From: Hordeum vulgare subsp. vulgare
Taxonomy: Eukaryota > Streptophyta > Magnoliopsida > Poales > Poaceae
Direction of reading: 5' to 3'
Length of the DNA: 64,000 nucleotides
NCBI RefSeq assembly: GCF_904849725.1
Contig: NC_058524.1
Span: 508,756,263-508,820,262 of the forward strand
The position numbers and the translations under genes are program-made. Under the pieces are notes generated by a model. The model was given only the letters and a program-made list of their open reading frames with translations, searched no databases and had not been told where the DNA came from. Of the stretch, positions 45,258 through 55,069 are shown one piece after another (the first letter of the stretch is position 1; every line of letters begins with the position of its first letter).

Positions 45258-46719
45258 TGTTGGAAATATGCCCTAGAGGCAATAATAAAGTTGTTATTAT
45301 TATATTTCTTTGTTTATGATAATTGTTTATTATCCATGCTATAATTGTATTGAATGAAAGAATAGATACATGTGTGGATACATAGACAAAACAATGTCCC
45401 TAGCAAGCCTCTAGTTGGCTAGCCAGTTGATCAAGGATAGTCAAGGTTTTTTTGACTATGTGCAAGTGTTGTTGCTTGATAACTAGATCACATCATTAGG
45501 AGAATCATGTGATGGACTAGACCCAAACTATGAATGTAGCATATTGATCGTGTCGTTTTATTGCTATTGTTTTCTGTGTGTCAAGTATTTATTCCTACGA
45601 CCATAAGATCATATAACTCACTTGCACCGGAGGAATACCTTGTGTGCATCAAACGTGACAACATAACTGGGTGACTATAAAGGTGCTCTACAGGTATCTC
45701 CGAAGGTGTCCTTGAGTTAGTACGGATCAAGACTGGGATTTGTCACTCCGTGTGACGGAGAGGTATCTCGGGGCCCACTCGGTAATACAACATCACACAC
45801 AAGCCTTGCAAGCAATGTGACTAAGTGTAAGTCACGGGATCTTGTATTACCTAACGAGTAAAGAGACTTGCCGGTAACGAGATTGAAATAGGTATGCGAA
45901 TACCGACGATCGAATCTCGGGCAAGTAACATACCGAAGGACAAAGGGAGTGACATACGGGATTATATGAATCCTTGACACTGACGTTCAACCGATAAGAT
46001 CTTCGGAGAATATGTAGGATCCAATATGGGCATCCAGGTCCCGCTATTGGATATTGACCGAGGAGTACCTCGGGGCATGTCTACATAGTTCTGGAACCCG
46101 CGGGGTCTGCACACTTAAGGTTCGACGATGTTTTAGTATAGTTGAGTTATATGTGTGGTTACCGAATGTCGTTCGGAGTCCCGGATGAGATCACGGACGT
46201 CACCAGGGTTTCCGGAATGGTCCGGAAACAAAGATTGATATATAGGATGGTTTCATTTGGTTATCGGAAAGTTTCGGGCAATTTCGACAGTGTACCGGGA
46301 GTGACGAATGGGTTTAGGGTGTTCACCGGGAGGGGCCCACCCACCTGGGAGTGAGACCAAGGCACTAAGGTGGCGCCACAAGTCCTTAGTGGGCTGGTGG
46401 AGTCAGCCCAAGGGGCCCATGGCGCCACATAAGAAAATACCAAAGGAAAATAAAAAAAGGGAAAGAGGGAGGTGGGAAGGAAGAGGAGGACTCCTTCTTC
46501 CCAAACCGAATTGCAGGAGTCCTCCTCCTCCCCATGGGTGGCGCACCTTGAGGGCTTGTACCACAAGGCTAGCCCTCCCCCTCCCTCCTATATATAGTGG
46601 TGTTTTAGGGCTGATTTGAGACAACTTTTGCCACGTGCAACTCAACGCTTGACCACATAGTTCTACCTCTAGATCGGATTTCTGCGGAGCTCGGGCGGAG
46701 CCCTGCAGGAGTAGATCAT
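45258..46719 (+). repeat. Copia R1 3' LTR, first part
   Basis: Starts TGTTGGAAATATGCCCTAGA, the signature I associate with BARE1/WIS/Angela LTRs. A TATATATA box is at 46589-46596. B is inserted after 46719 and the LTR resumes at 56655; the two parts sum to about 1.81 kb, the usual size for these LTRs. Confidence 0.9.
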
Positions 46720-48312
46720 TGATGTCAACTGTTCTTCCCCTTGCAACGGCACCATAGGAATGCTGCTAGAACTCTCCGGCAATCGAAACTAAAAGAATGT
46801 TGTTGACGACCCACCAACACGTGGGGTCGTAGCAGTTTTTGAGGGTAGAGTATTCGATCCAAATTTGTTGATCGCCAAAACAGGAGGTGAGAGAATACTC
46901 TCGAGTATTAGCAGTTGAATTTGTCAGGTTCAACCACACCTGAAAGATTAGTATCTGCAAGCAAAGTAGTAACACCAAAGTAGCGAGTAACGGTAGTGGC
47001 AAGGAACAGCAGTAGTGACAGCAGTAGCAAGTAGCAACAGTAGCAAGCGACAGTAGTAGCAACAGTAGTAGCAGAGCAAGACAAGTAACAGCAGCAGCAA
47101 CAGTAGTAACAACAGCAGAGCAAGACAAGTAACAGCAGTAGCAACAGTAGCAACAGCAGCAGCAGAGCAAGACAAGTAACAGCAGCAGTAGGACAAACTC
47201 GTAGGCAATGGGTCGGTGATTTGTTTGGATGATATTCATCATGCAATAGTTATAACACGGAGAGATATGGGGCTAGCTCCCGTTCGTCAATGTGATGTAG
47301 GCATGCATTCCGTGTGTCGTCATACGTGCTTAGGCAAAAGAACTTGCATGACATCTATTGTCCATCCCTCCCGTGGCAGCGGGGTCCAAAAGGAAACTAC
47401 GGGATATTAAGGTTCTCCTTTTAATAAATAACCGGACCAACACATTAGCACTTGGTGAACAGATGAACTCCTCAAACTATGGTCATCACCAGGAGTGGTT
47501 CCGGTTATTGTCACTCCGGGGTTGCCAAATCATAACACATAGTAGGTAACTACAACTTGCAAGATCGGATCTAAAACACACATATATTGGTGACAACATA
47601 ATAATATCACATCTGAAATCATGGCACTCGGGCCCTAGTGACAAGCATTAAGCATGGCAAAGTAGTAGCAACATCAATCTCAGAACATAGTGGATACTAG
47701 GGATCAATCCTCATCAAAACTAACTCGATTACATGATAGATCTCATCCTACTCATCACCGCCCAGCGAGCCTACGAATAGATTACTCACGAACGACGAAG
47801 AGCTTCATGGAATTGGAGGGGGAAGAAGGTTGATGATGATGATGGCGATGATTTCCCCTCTCCGGAGCCCAAGACGGACTCCAGATCTGCCCTTCAGATG
47901 AAGAACAGGTTGTGGCGGCGCCTCCATATCGCAAACGCGACGAAAACTTCTCTTTTTATTTTTTCTGGGACAAAAGTGAACTTATAGACCTGAGGTTGGG
48001 GGCGGCAGAGCCATGTGGGACCCACAAGCCTGCCCACTGCCACGAGGGGGGTGGTGGCAGAGCCAGGGCTTGTGGCCCACTGGCCCACCCCCTCTGGTGG
48101 AACTTGGCGCAGATATTTTTCATATTTTCCATAAATGATCTCCGTAAATTTTTAGGACGTTTGGAGAACTTTGATTTCTGCACAAAAATAACACCAAGGC
48201 AATTCTGCTGAAAACAACGTCAGTCCAGGTTAGTTCCATTCAAATCATGCAAATTAGAGTCCAAAACAAGGGCAAAAGAGTTTGGAAAAGTAGATACGAT
48301 GGAGACGTATCA
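46720..48312 (-). repeat. 3' LTR of element B
   Basis: On the minus strand starts TGATACGTCTCCATCGTATC. It carries the U3 hairpin at 48021-48077, a CAG/CAA-rich tract at about 46975-47190, and two primer-site-like relics near its U5 end (46737-46754 and 46773-46789). Confidence 0.92.
46975..47190. repeat. CAG/CAA/GTA-rich microsatellite-like tract
   Basis: Irregular AGCAGCAACAGTAGTAACAG triplet run containing three copies of GAGCAAGACAAGTAACAGCA. The B 5' LTR has a shorter version (about 55315-55530), a length difference arising after insertion or during reverse transcription. Confidence 0.8.
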
Positions 48313-48326
48313 ACTCCCCCAAGCTT
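48313..48326 (-). other. Polypurine tract of element B
   Basis: Minus strand AAGCTTGGGGGAGT directly beside the 3' LTR. Confidence 0.8.
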
Positions 48327-50222
48327 AAAACCTTGCTTGTCCTCAAGCAACTCAATTGACAAACTGAGAGAGAAAGAAAAACTTTGACAAACTCTGTTTG
48401 ATCTTGTTGTTGCAACTATGTCTAACTCATAACCAGAGTTTCAGCAAGATCACAAGTTAACCACATCAGCAAGTGACACAAAGGTCTCACGGTAAACTAA
48501 TGTCAATGGCATAATCAGCTAACGAGCAAATAATAATGAGTTTCAAATACCAACACTTCAATCAAAACAAGCATGTAGCAATATGAATAGGTGGTATCTC
48601 GCTAGCTCTTTCTGAGACCGCAAAACATAAATGCAGAGCACTTTCAAAGATCAAGGGTTGACTAAACATTGTGATTCATGGCAACGAAGATCCAGTCATA
48701 GTCATACTCAATATCAATCAAAAGCAAAGCATAAAAATGACAAAGGTGCTCTCTAATTGGTGCTTATATAAGAGGAGGATGACTCGACAGGAAAATAAAT
48801 AGACAGGCCCTTCGCAGAGGGAAGCATTGATTTGCAGAGGTGCCAGAGCTCAAGCTTTGAAAACAGAGATAATAATTTTGGGTGTCATGCTTTCATTGTC
48901 AACGCAATGACCAAGAGTTCTCAATATCTTCCATGCTACTCATGCTATAGGCGGTTCCCAAACAGAAAAGTAAAGTTTTAACTCCCCCACCACCAATAAA
49001 TCACACTCCACGGCTAGCCGAATCCTCGGGTACCGTCCATACTAACATCAATCCGGGGGGGAGTCTTGTTTTACAGTTATGTTTTTGATTTAAGCGTGGA
49101 ACTGGGCATTCCAATTACCGGCCCCTTTCTCGTGAATGACAGTGAATAAACACATGTCGAGGATAACACTCCTAGCATGGAAGATACCAATAGCCCCCTG
49201 TCACCACATGAGCGGTTCGGGCATGCAAACCAGATTATTTCTTGAAGGTTTAGAGAATGGCACATGCAAATTTACTTGGAACGGCAGGTAGATACCGCAA
49301 ATAGGTAGTTATGGTGGACTCTCATGGAAAAACTTTTGGGTTTATGGAAGTGGATGCACAAGCAGTATTCCGCTTAGTACAAGTGAAGGCTAGCAAAAGA
49401 CTGGGAAGCGACCAAATAGAGAGCGACAACAGTCATCAAGATGTAATGAGTTTGACAAACATTGGATGCAAGCATGAACAGGTTATAAATCACCATGAAC
49501 ACGAACATCATAGAGGCTATGTTGATTTTGTTTCAACTACATGCATGAACATGCGCCAAGTCAAGCCACTTGAAACATTCAAAGGAGAATACCATCCTAT
49601 CATACTACATCATAGTAATTTCAAAATCTATATTGGCATTCAAGACAAACCATTATAAACTCTCAGCTAAATAAGCATGGCATCAGAAAATATGATCTCT
49701 AAGTTGTCATTGCAAACATGGTTCTCTCACAACAAAGCTAAATCTGGGTCGACAAGCTAGTCATATTTACAAAAATAAAATAGATAGAGTTCATACCAGC
49801 TTTTCAGTCTCAGTCACTTCATCATATATCATCATTGTTGCCTTTCATTTGCACGATGAACGATGTGAACGATAATAAGAGTGCTCGTGCATTGGACTAA
49901 GCTGAATCTGCAGGCAAACACAAAGGAGAAGACAAAGTAATATGGCTCTTTTGAAAGCTAAACAGGTAAACATGTAAGAACCAATAAACATTGTAACCAA
50001 TATCTTCTATCTTGACACAAAGAAAAAGAAAAGTATTTACACGGCAAAGCTCCCAACAAGAAAAAGAAGAAAGAAAAATCTTTTGGGGTTTTCTCAAAAG
50101 GACACAAAACAAGAAAACAAGAAAACAAAAATAAACTAGCATGGATAATACAGTGGCAAAGTGTAAACACCGGCTAACAAAGTGAAAGAATCAGCATGAA
50201 TGTAAAGTCGGTGAGAACACGT
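48327..50222 (-). other. 3' non-coding region of element B
   Basis: No gene seen. It carries the conserved block with CCCTTCGCAGAGGG at 48806-48826 and the TATGGTGGACTCTCATGG block near 49308, both shared with the P/Q family. Confidence 0.75.
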
Positions 50223-50236
50223 ACTCCCCCAAGCTT
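50223..50236 (-). other. Internal polypurine-tract-like site of B
   Basis: Minus strand AAGCTTGGGGGAGT, identical to the LTR-adjacent tract 1.9 kb away, just after the ATHILA-type ORF. CTTAGGC and GGCCTAG beside it form an inverted repeat. Confidence 0.6.
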
Positions 50237-50443
50237 AGGCTTTTGGCCTAGCTTGGTCTACTCCCATGGTGGGAAATAACCATCTCCAGGATACTCCGGA
50301 GCAGACTGTGGATGCCACTGCTGTGTGAGCTCCTCTGGCTCCCACTGATAAACTGGCGTCTGGTACTCGACTGGCGGCTCGGGCACGGGCGCCTGTGGTT
50401 GGGCCAAGCCCCAATATGCGTAGATGTCCGAGGGCATAATAGT

Positions 50444-51337
50444 TTACCTGCCTGCATGAAGATCGAACAAAGAAGGAACAGGCAAAGTAATAGTCTCTCG
50501 AGTACCCTGACTAAATACCAGGTTATAAATCATCCGTCTACTAGCATCTCTATCCAGAAAATCATGGCAAACCATGTTGTCATAATCCAGATATTTCTCA
50601 GGGAGAAGCATCACTCCTTCCTCTCCCAGTCTAATGGGTATCTCAAAGTGTTTGGCAAGACGGGTAGCATAGATACCTCCATAGACAACACCTCTAGAAC
50701 GGTTCATGTTCAACCGTTGAGCTACTATAGCGCCCAAGCTATAAGTCTTATCGTTATAAAGGCCTTCACGCAAAACCGCAAGGTCTAGAGAACTAAGTGA
50801 TCCAGCCTCCCCACAGCCAATCAAACATTTTCCCACAAATAGTGAGAAGTACCGAAGTACAGGAAAATGTATGCTAGCAATTCTAGCACGAGACACTCCT
50901 CTCTCCTCTCCAACAGCAATAGAACCAATGAAATCCTCCAAGTCCCGTGGACGAGGGTCACGGATATTCTCAACATAAGGTAATTTGCATACATTGCAAA
51001 AATCCTGCAGCGTCATGCACTGGGGGACATCGTATATCATGAACTCAACCATGGGAGGATTCTTCCTCGGATAAAAATTGAAGCTTTGAACGAAAATATT
51101 GGTGAGGAGGAGGTATTGTGAGCACTTATCTTCAACGAACGCAGTAAGACCTGAGTTCTCCACCAAGTAATAAAAGTCTTCATTAAGTCCGGCGGCGCGC
51201 AAAAATTCATCACTTGGCCACTCGCACGCTCGAACTTCTGTGACTCGAGGGACTGCGTACTTGGGGTGGTTCTTCTCATCCTCCTTGGGGTTACGGCTTG
51301 AAGAGCCTCTCGAGAACCTCCTCGTATTTTCCTTTTT
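50444..51337 (-). CDS. ATHILA-type accessory ORF of element B, start codon probably lost
   Basis: An open frame of nearly 300 codons between a TAG at 51338-51340 and the stop at 50444. Conserved parts: WPSDEFLRAAGLNEDFYY, FVEDKCSQYLLLTNIF, MVEFMIYDVPQCMTLQDFCN, SIHFPVLRYFSLFVGKC and GGIYATRLAKHFEIPIRLG. This is the plant ATHILA ORF type; function unknown. There is no ATG in the first 45 codons; the place matching D's ATG (MFRRN) reads ACG here (NTRRF), so the natural start may be mutated. It sits downstream of gag-protease and of an LTR-like hairpin (51740-51796). The D copy extends further at its C-terminus. Confidence 0.68.
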   Translation of the reverse strand, partial: KKENTRRFSRGSSSRNPKEDEKNHPKYAVPRVTEVRACEWPSDEFLRAAGLNEDFYYLVENSGLTAFVEDKCSQYLLLTNIFVQSFNFYPRKNPPMVEFMIYDVPQCMTLQDFCNVCKLPYVENIRDPRPRDLEDFIGSIAVGEERGVSRARIASIHFPVLRYFSLFVGKCLIGCGEAGSLSSLDLAVLREGLYNDKTYSLGAIVAQRLNMNRSRGVVYGGIYATRLAKHFEIPIRLGEEGVMLLPEKYLDYDNMVCHDFLDRDASRRMIYNLVFSQGTRETITLPVPSLFDLHAGR

Positions 51338-51340
51338 CTA

Positions 51341-52123
51341 GCTCTAAAAAATTCTGAAATTTTTAGAGACTTCGAAAGAAAAGTGAATAAAGATTAACCC
51401 AACTTGTAGCAACTACTCCTACTAGTGCCTAGGGACCATATCACGCGCTAAAACTACTTGGGACCAGCTAAAATCGACATTTATAGCTCAAGAACATGGT
51501 CACCAAGGTAGCAAGAATTCGCGAAGGATAAAGCACTAGAGCAAAAACTAATTGAACCAATGGAGGAGTCACTTACCAAGGAGTAATTTCCCCAAAACGG
51601 TTTGGAGAATGGTGCTTTGAGCAAGGAGATCGAAAATCACAGCCAAATGAGCAAGAACACGGGTTTGAGCTGCGAAACAATTTTTTCTGGAGGTGGAAGA
51701 AGAGGCTGGGAGCTGGAATGAGTGAAGGGAGTCCCTGTGGGCCCCACAAGCTTGCGCTCCGCCACCAGGGGGTGGCAGTGGCAGGGCTTGTGGCCCACTG
51801 GTCTGGCCCCCATGTCAGCTCTCAGGCCCAGTAATTTTCAAAAAATCCAGAAAAAATCATACTAAATTTTCAGGACCATTGGAGAACTTTTATTTTCGAG
51901 GTATTTTTCTCCGGGACGCTAAAACTGAAAACAGGAAAAACTAAACTAATTCTATCATTTTTCTTCTAAGAAACAGAAAATGAAAGCTTAAAACAGAGGT
52001 ATGTGACACTTTGATTCATCAATTTCATGGTCATCGAAAGAAATCCGTCAATGGGGTTGATCAAGTCCTCATGACAAAACCTTCTCGAATCTCAAGAGAG
52101 GACGGAGAATTTTCTAATAGCCA
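51341..52123 (-). other. Spacer between gag-protease and ATHILA-type ORF in B, with LTR-like module
   Basis: No pol. It contains an LTR U3-like stretch (51820-51960: ACTGGGCCTGAG, TTTTGAAAATTACTG on the minus strand) and the GC hairpin. It parallels 2940-3403 plus 11684-12000 of D. Confidence 0.7.
51740..51796 (-). promoter_or_regulatory. Internal LTR-like GC hairpin of B
   Basis: Arms GGCCCCACAAGC...CGCCACC and GGTGGCAGTGGCAGGGCTTG face each other. It is placed upstream of the ATHILA-type ORF. No clear TATA box follows, unlike P and Q. Confidence 0.55.
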
Positions 52124-54991
52124 CTAAGTCACCTCAATGGGGATATGTATCTCCCCAACAAGCAAATTATACTTCATCTTGACACAAGGAATATGGCATT
52201 CAAAGCTCCCAATGAGAATCGATGAAGTCTTTTCGATAGCATTGATGCAATGTACTTGATATCGTTTCTTCGGAAAGTGCACTGTGTGCTCATTACCGTT
52301 GACATGGAAAGTGACATTGCCTTTGTTGCAATCTATAACAGCCCCTGAAGTGTTTAAAAAGGGTCTTCCGAGGATGACAGCCATGGCATCGTCCTCGAGA
52401 ATATCCAAGATAACAAAGTCTGTTAAGATAGTGGTGTTAGCAACCACAACAGGCACATCCTCGCAAATGCCGATAGGGAAAGCATTTGATTTGTCGACCA
52501 TTTGTAGAGAAATTTTAGTGGATGTCAACTTATCCAACTCAAGTCTATGATAAAGAGAGAGCGGCATAACACTAACACCGGCTCCAAGGTCACATAAGGC
52601 AGTTCTTACGTAGTTTCCTTTAATGGAGCAAGGTATAGTGGGCACTCCGGGATCACCAAGTTTCTTAGGAGTTCCACCTTTAAAAGTGTAATTGGCAAGC
52701 TTGGTGGAGATCTCAAGATCTGGTATCTTCCGTTTATTAGTCACGATATCTTTCATGTACTTGGCATACGGTGACATCTTGAGCATATCAGTTAACCGCA
52801 TCTGCAGAAAGATGGGTCTTATCATCTCAATGAAACGCTCAAAATCCTCATCATCCTTTTTCTTGGATGGCTTAGGAGGAAAGGGCATAGATCTCTGAAC
52901 CGATGGCTCCCTTTCTTTGCCATGCTTCCTAGAAGTGAATTCATTCTTATCGTATCTCTTATGTTGTGGGTTATCAGGATTAACCGTAGGTTCAATCTCC
53001 ACATCCTCATCATTGCTAGGTTGAGCATTATTATGAACATCAGTGTCCATATTGTCACCAGGTTCATGTTCATCACCAGATTGTGTTTCTGCATCAGACA
53101 CATAAATATCATTAGGTTCTTCAGATGTGACAATATATGGTGAACTGGCATGCAGGCTTCTATCATCCTTCTTCTTCTCCTTAGGATGACTAGGTGTATC
53201 AGCATTGATTCCTTGAAAATCTTGATCAATTCTCTTAGGATAAACTTCAGGATACAAAGGTTCCTGAGTCATTTTTCCTCCTCTAGTAATGACTCTGACA
53301 GAGTTGTCATTTAATTCATTGAGCAGGTCATTCTGAGCTTTAAGTACTTGTTCTACCTGAGTAGTAATCATAGAGGCATGTTTACTCAAAATCTTCAGAT
53401 CATTGATGTTTCTATCTACACAAGCACTTAAATGGCTAAGCATACGAGTACTTTGTTCCAAATGTCTGCTAACATAATCATTGAAACTCTGTTGTTTGGC
53501 AACAAAATTGTCAAATTCATCAAAGCATAGGCTAGCAGGTTTGTCAAAAGGAATATCACTCTCATCAAACCTACGTAGAGAATTCACTTCCACTACCTCT
53601 ATCGGGTTATCGAGAATATGGATCTCTTCGATAGGTGGTAGATTTTTGACATCTTTAGATCTAATGCCTTTCTCTTGCATAGATTTCTTGGCTTCTTGCA
53701 CATCTTCGGGACTGGGGAATAGAATACCTCTTTTCTTTGGAGTTGGCTTAGGAGGTGGTTCGGGAATAGTCCAAGCATTATCGTTGATCAAGATGTTATT
53801 CAGTAGGGTCTCAGCTTGTTCTACACTTCGTTCCCAAAAAACACAACCGGAACAACTATCTAGGTGGTCTCTAGAGGCATTGGTAAGTACGTTATAGAGA
53901 ATATCAAGTATCTCGTTCTTCTTAAGAGGGTGATCAGGCAAAGCATTTTGTAGTTGGACGAGCCTCCCCCAAGCTTGTGGAAGACTCTCTTCTTGGAGTT
54001 GAGCAAAGTTGTATATTTCCTGCAAGGCAGATTGCTTCTTATGGGCAGGGAAATATTTCTCACAGAAGTAATAGACCATCTCCTGGGGACTACTCACACA
54101 TCCAGGAGCAAGAGAGGTGAACCAGGCTTTAGCGTCATCCTTTAGAGAGAAAGAAAATAGCTTAAGGATATAGTAGTGGCGGATCTTCTCCTCATTAGTG
54201 AAAAGGGTGGCTATATCGTGTAGTTTGGCAAGATGGGCTACGACCGTCTCAGACTCATAACCGTGAAAAGGATCAGATTCGACTAGTGCGATTATCTCAG
54301 GATTGATAGAGAATTCATAATCCTTATCGGTGATAAAGATAGGTGAAGTGGCAAACTTCGGGTCATATTTCATCTTAGCCTTCAGAGATTTTTCCTTCCA
54401 CTTGAGAAGTAATTTCTCAGCGTCGTAGGCATCCTTACACACAAAAAAATCCTCAGCTATCTCTCCCTCCATAACGTAACCCTCGGGTATATCAGGCAAT
54501 TCATATCTAGGAGAGCTAGATCTAGCAGGAGCAAAAGCAGGTCCTATCTCAAAAGTATCGGCAGTATCAGAAGCATCACGAGCATTGGCAGTAACTCTAG
54601 AAATATGAGCATCAAGGAACACCCCTAGTGGAACATCAGGCAAAGTAGTATCTCTAGCAGTATCAAGCATAGCATCATCAGGCACAATAGCATCTCTAGC
54701 ATCATCAGGCAAAGAAGTATCAAGCATAGCATCTCTAGCAGTATCAAGCATAGTATTATCAGGCATAGCATTTCTAGCAGTATCAGGCATAGTATCAAGC
54801 ATAGCATCTCTAGCAGTAGCATCATAAGCATCATCAAGCACACGCGACATATCAAGATTTCTAGCATGAGGTGATGTCGCAAACTTACTCATAACTGAAG
54901 GTGAATCAAGTGCAGAGCTAGATGGCAATTCCTTACCTCCCCTCATACTTGAGGGCAAGACTTTGGTCTTCGGATCCTTCAGATTCTTCAT
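52124..54991 (-). CDS. gag-protease polyprotein of element B, intact 955 codons
   Basis: ATG at 54989-54991 (MKNLKDPKTKVLPSS), stop TAG at 52124-52126. The N-terminus is Ser-rich, then residues about 55-125 hold repeats around DAMLDTARD. The gag core is at about residues 240-410 (LKLFSFSLKDDAKAWFTSLA, QAWGRLVQLQNALPDHPLK, NVLTNASRDHLDSC). A proline-lysine hinge (PEPPPKPTPKKRG) and a long charged middle follow. The retropepsin-like domain at about residues 760-870 has active-site CDLGAGVSVMP, then [12 protein letters not shown]. Gag would assemble the particle and the protease would process it; pol functions are absent. Only intact copy of this gene type here; D has a broken one. Confidence 0.88.
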   Translation of the reverse strand: MKNLKDPKTKVLPSSMRGGKELPSSSALDSPSVMSKFATSPHARNLDMSRVLDDAYDATARDAMLDTMPDTARNAMPDNTMLDTARDAMLDTSLPDDARDAIVPDDAMLDTARDTTLPDVPLGVFLDAHISRVTANARDASDTADTFEIGPAFAPARSSSPRYELPDIPEGYVMEGEIAEDFFVCKDAYDAEKLLLKWKEKSLKAKMKYDPKFATSPIFITDKDYEFSINPEIIALVESDPFHGYESETVVAHLAKLHDIATLFTNEEKIRHYYILKLFSFSLKDDAKAWFTSLAPGCVSSPQEMVYYFCEKYFPAHKKQSALQEIYNFAQLQEESLPQAWGRLVQLQNALPDHPLKKNEILDILYNVLTNASRDHLDSCSGCVFWERSVEQAETLLNNILINDNAWTIPEPPPKPTPKKRGILFPSPEDVQEAKKSMQEKGIRSKDVKNLPPIEEIHILDNPIEVVEVNSLRRFDESDIPFDKPASLCFDEFDNFVAKQQSFNDYVSRHLEQSTRMLSHLSACVDRNINDLKILSKHASMITTQVEQVLKAQNDLLNELNDNSVRVITRGGKMTQEPLYPEVYPKRIDQDFQGINADTPSHPKEKKKDDRSLHASSPYIVTSEEPNDIYVSDAETQSGDEHEPGDNMDTDVHNNAQPSNDEDVEIEPTVNPDNPQHKRYDKNEFTSRKHGKEREPSVQRSMPFPPKPSKKKDDEDFERFIEMIRPIFLQMRLTDMLKMSPYAKYMKDIVTNKRKIPDLEISTKLANYTFKGGTPKKLGDPGVPTIPCSIKGNYVRTALCDLGAGVSVMPLSLYHRLELDKLTSTKISLQMVDKSNAFPIGICEDVPVVVANTTILTDFVILDILEDDAMAVILGRPFLNTSGAVIDCNKGNVTFHVNGNEHTVHFPKKRYQVHCINAIEKTSSILIGSFECHIPCVKMKYNLLVGEIHIPIEVT
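54640..54830 (-). repeat. Coding tandem repeat in B gag N-terminus
   Basis: Imperfect units such as AGCATAGCATCTCTAGCAGT encode variants of DAMLDTARD. The array is longer and more shuffled than D's three regular units. Confidence 0.7.
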
Positions 54992-55042
54992 AGTGATCAG
55001 CAGATATAAATCCCAAGTGACTCAGAGGTTATAGCAATACCT

Positions 55043-55059
55043 CCCCGGCAACGGCGCCA
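55043..55059 (-). other. Primer-binding site of element B (tRNA-Asp)
   Basis: Minus strand TGGCGCCGTTGCCGGGG, ten bases inside the 5' LTR. Confidence 0.9.
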
Positions 55060-55069
55060 GAAAAATGCT

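Noticed and set aside
47000..47190. CRISPR-like or satellite array
   Set aside because: Irregular short triplets without regular spacers; a microsatellite-like tract in an LTR.
46766..47246. Leucine/cysteine-rich open frames that look like membrane proteins (also 55195-55580, 14920-15213, 707-898)
   Set aside because: They are translations of the CAG/CAA triplet tract in LTRs on the complementary strand, in several frames at once.
52124..54991. Long intact frame as a host gene
   Set aside because: It lies between a tRNA-Asp primer site and LTRs, has gag and retropepsin motifs, and has a broken relative in D.
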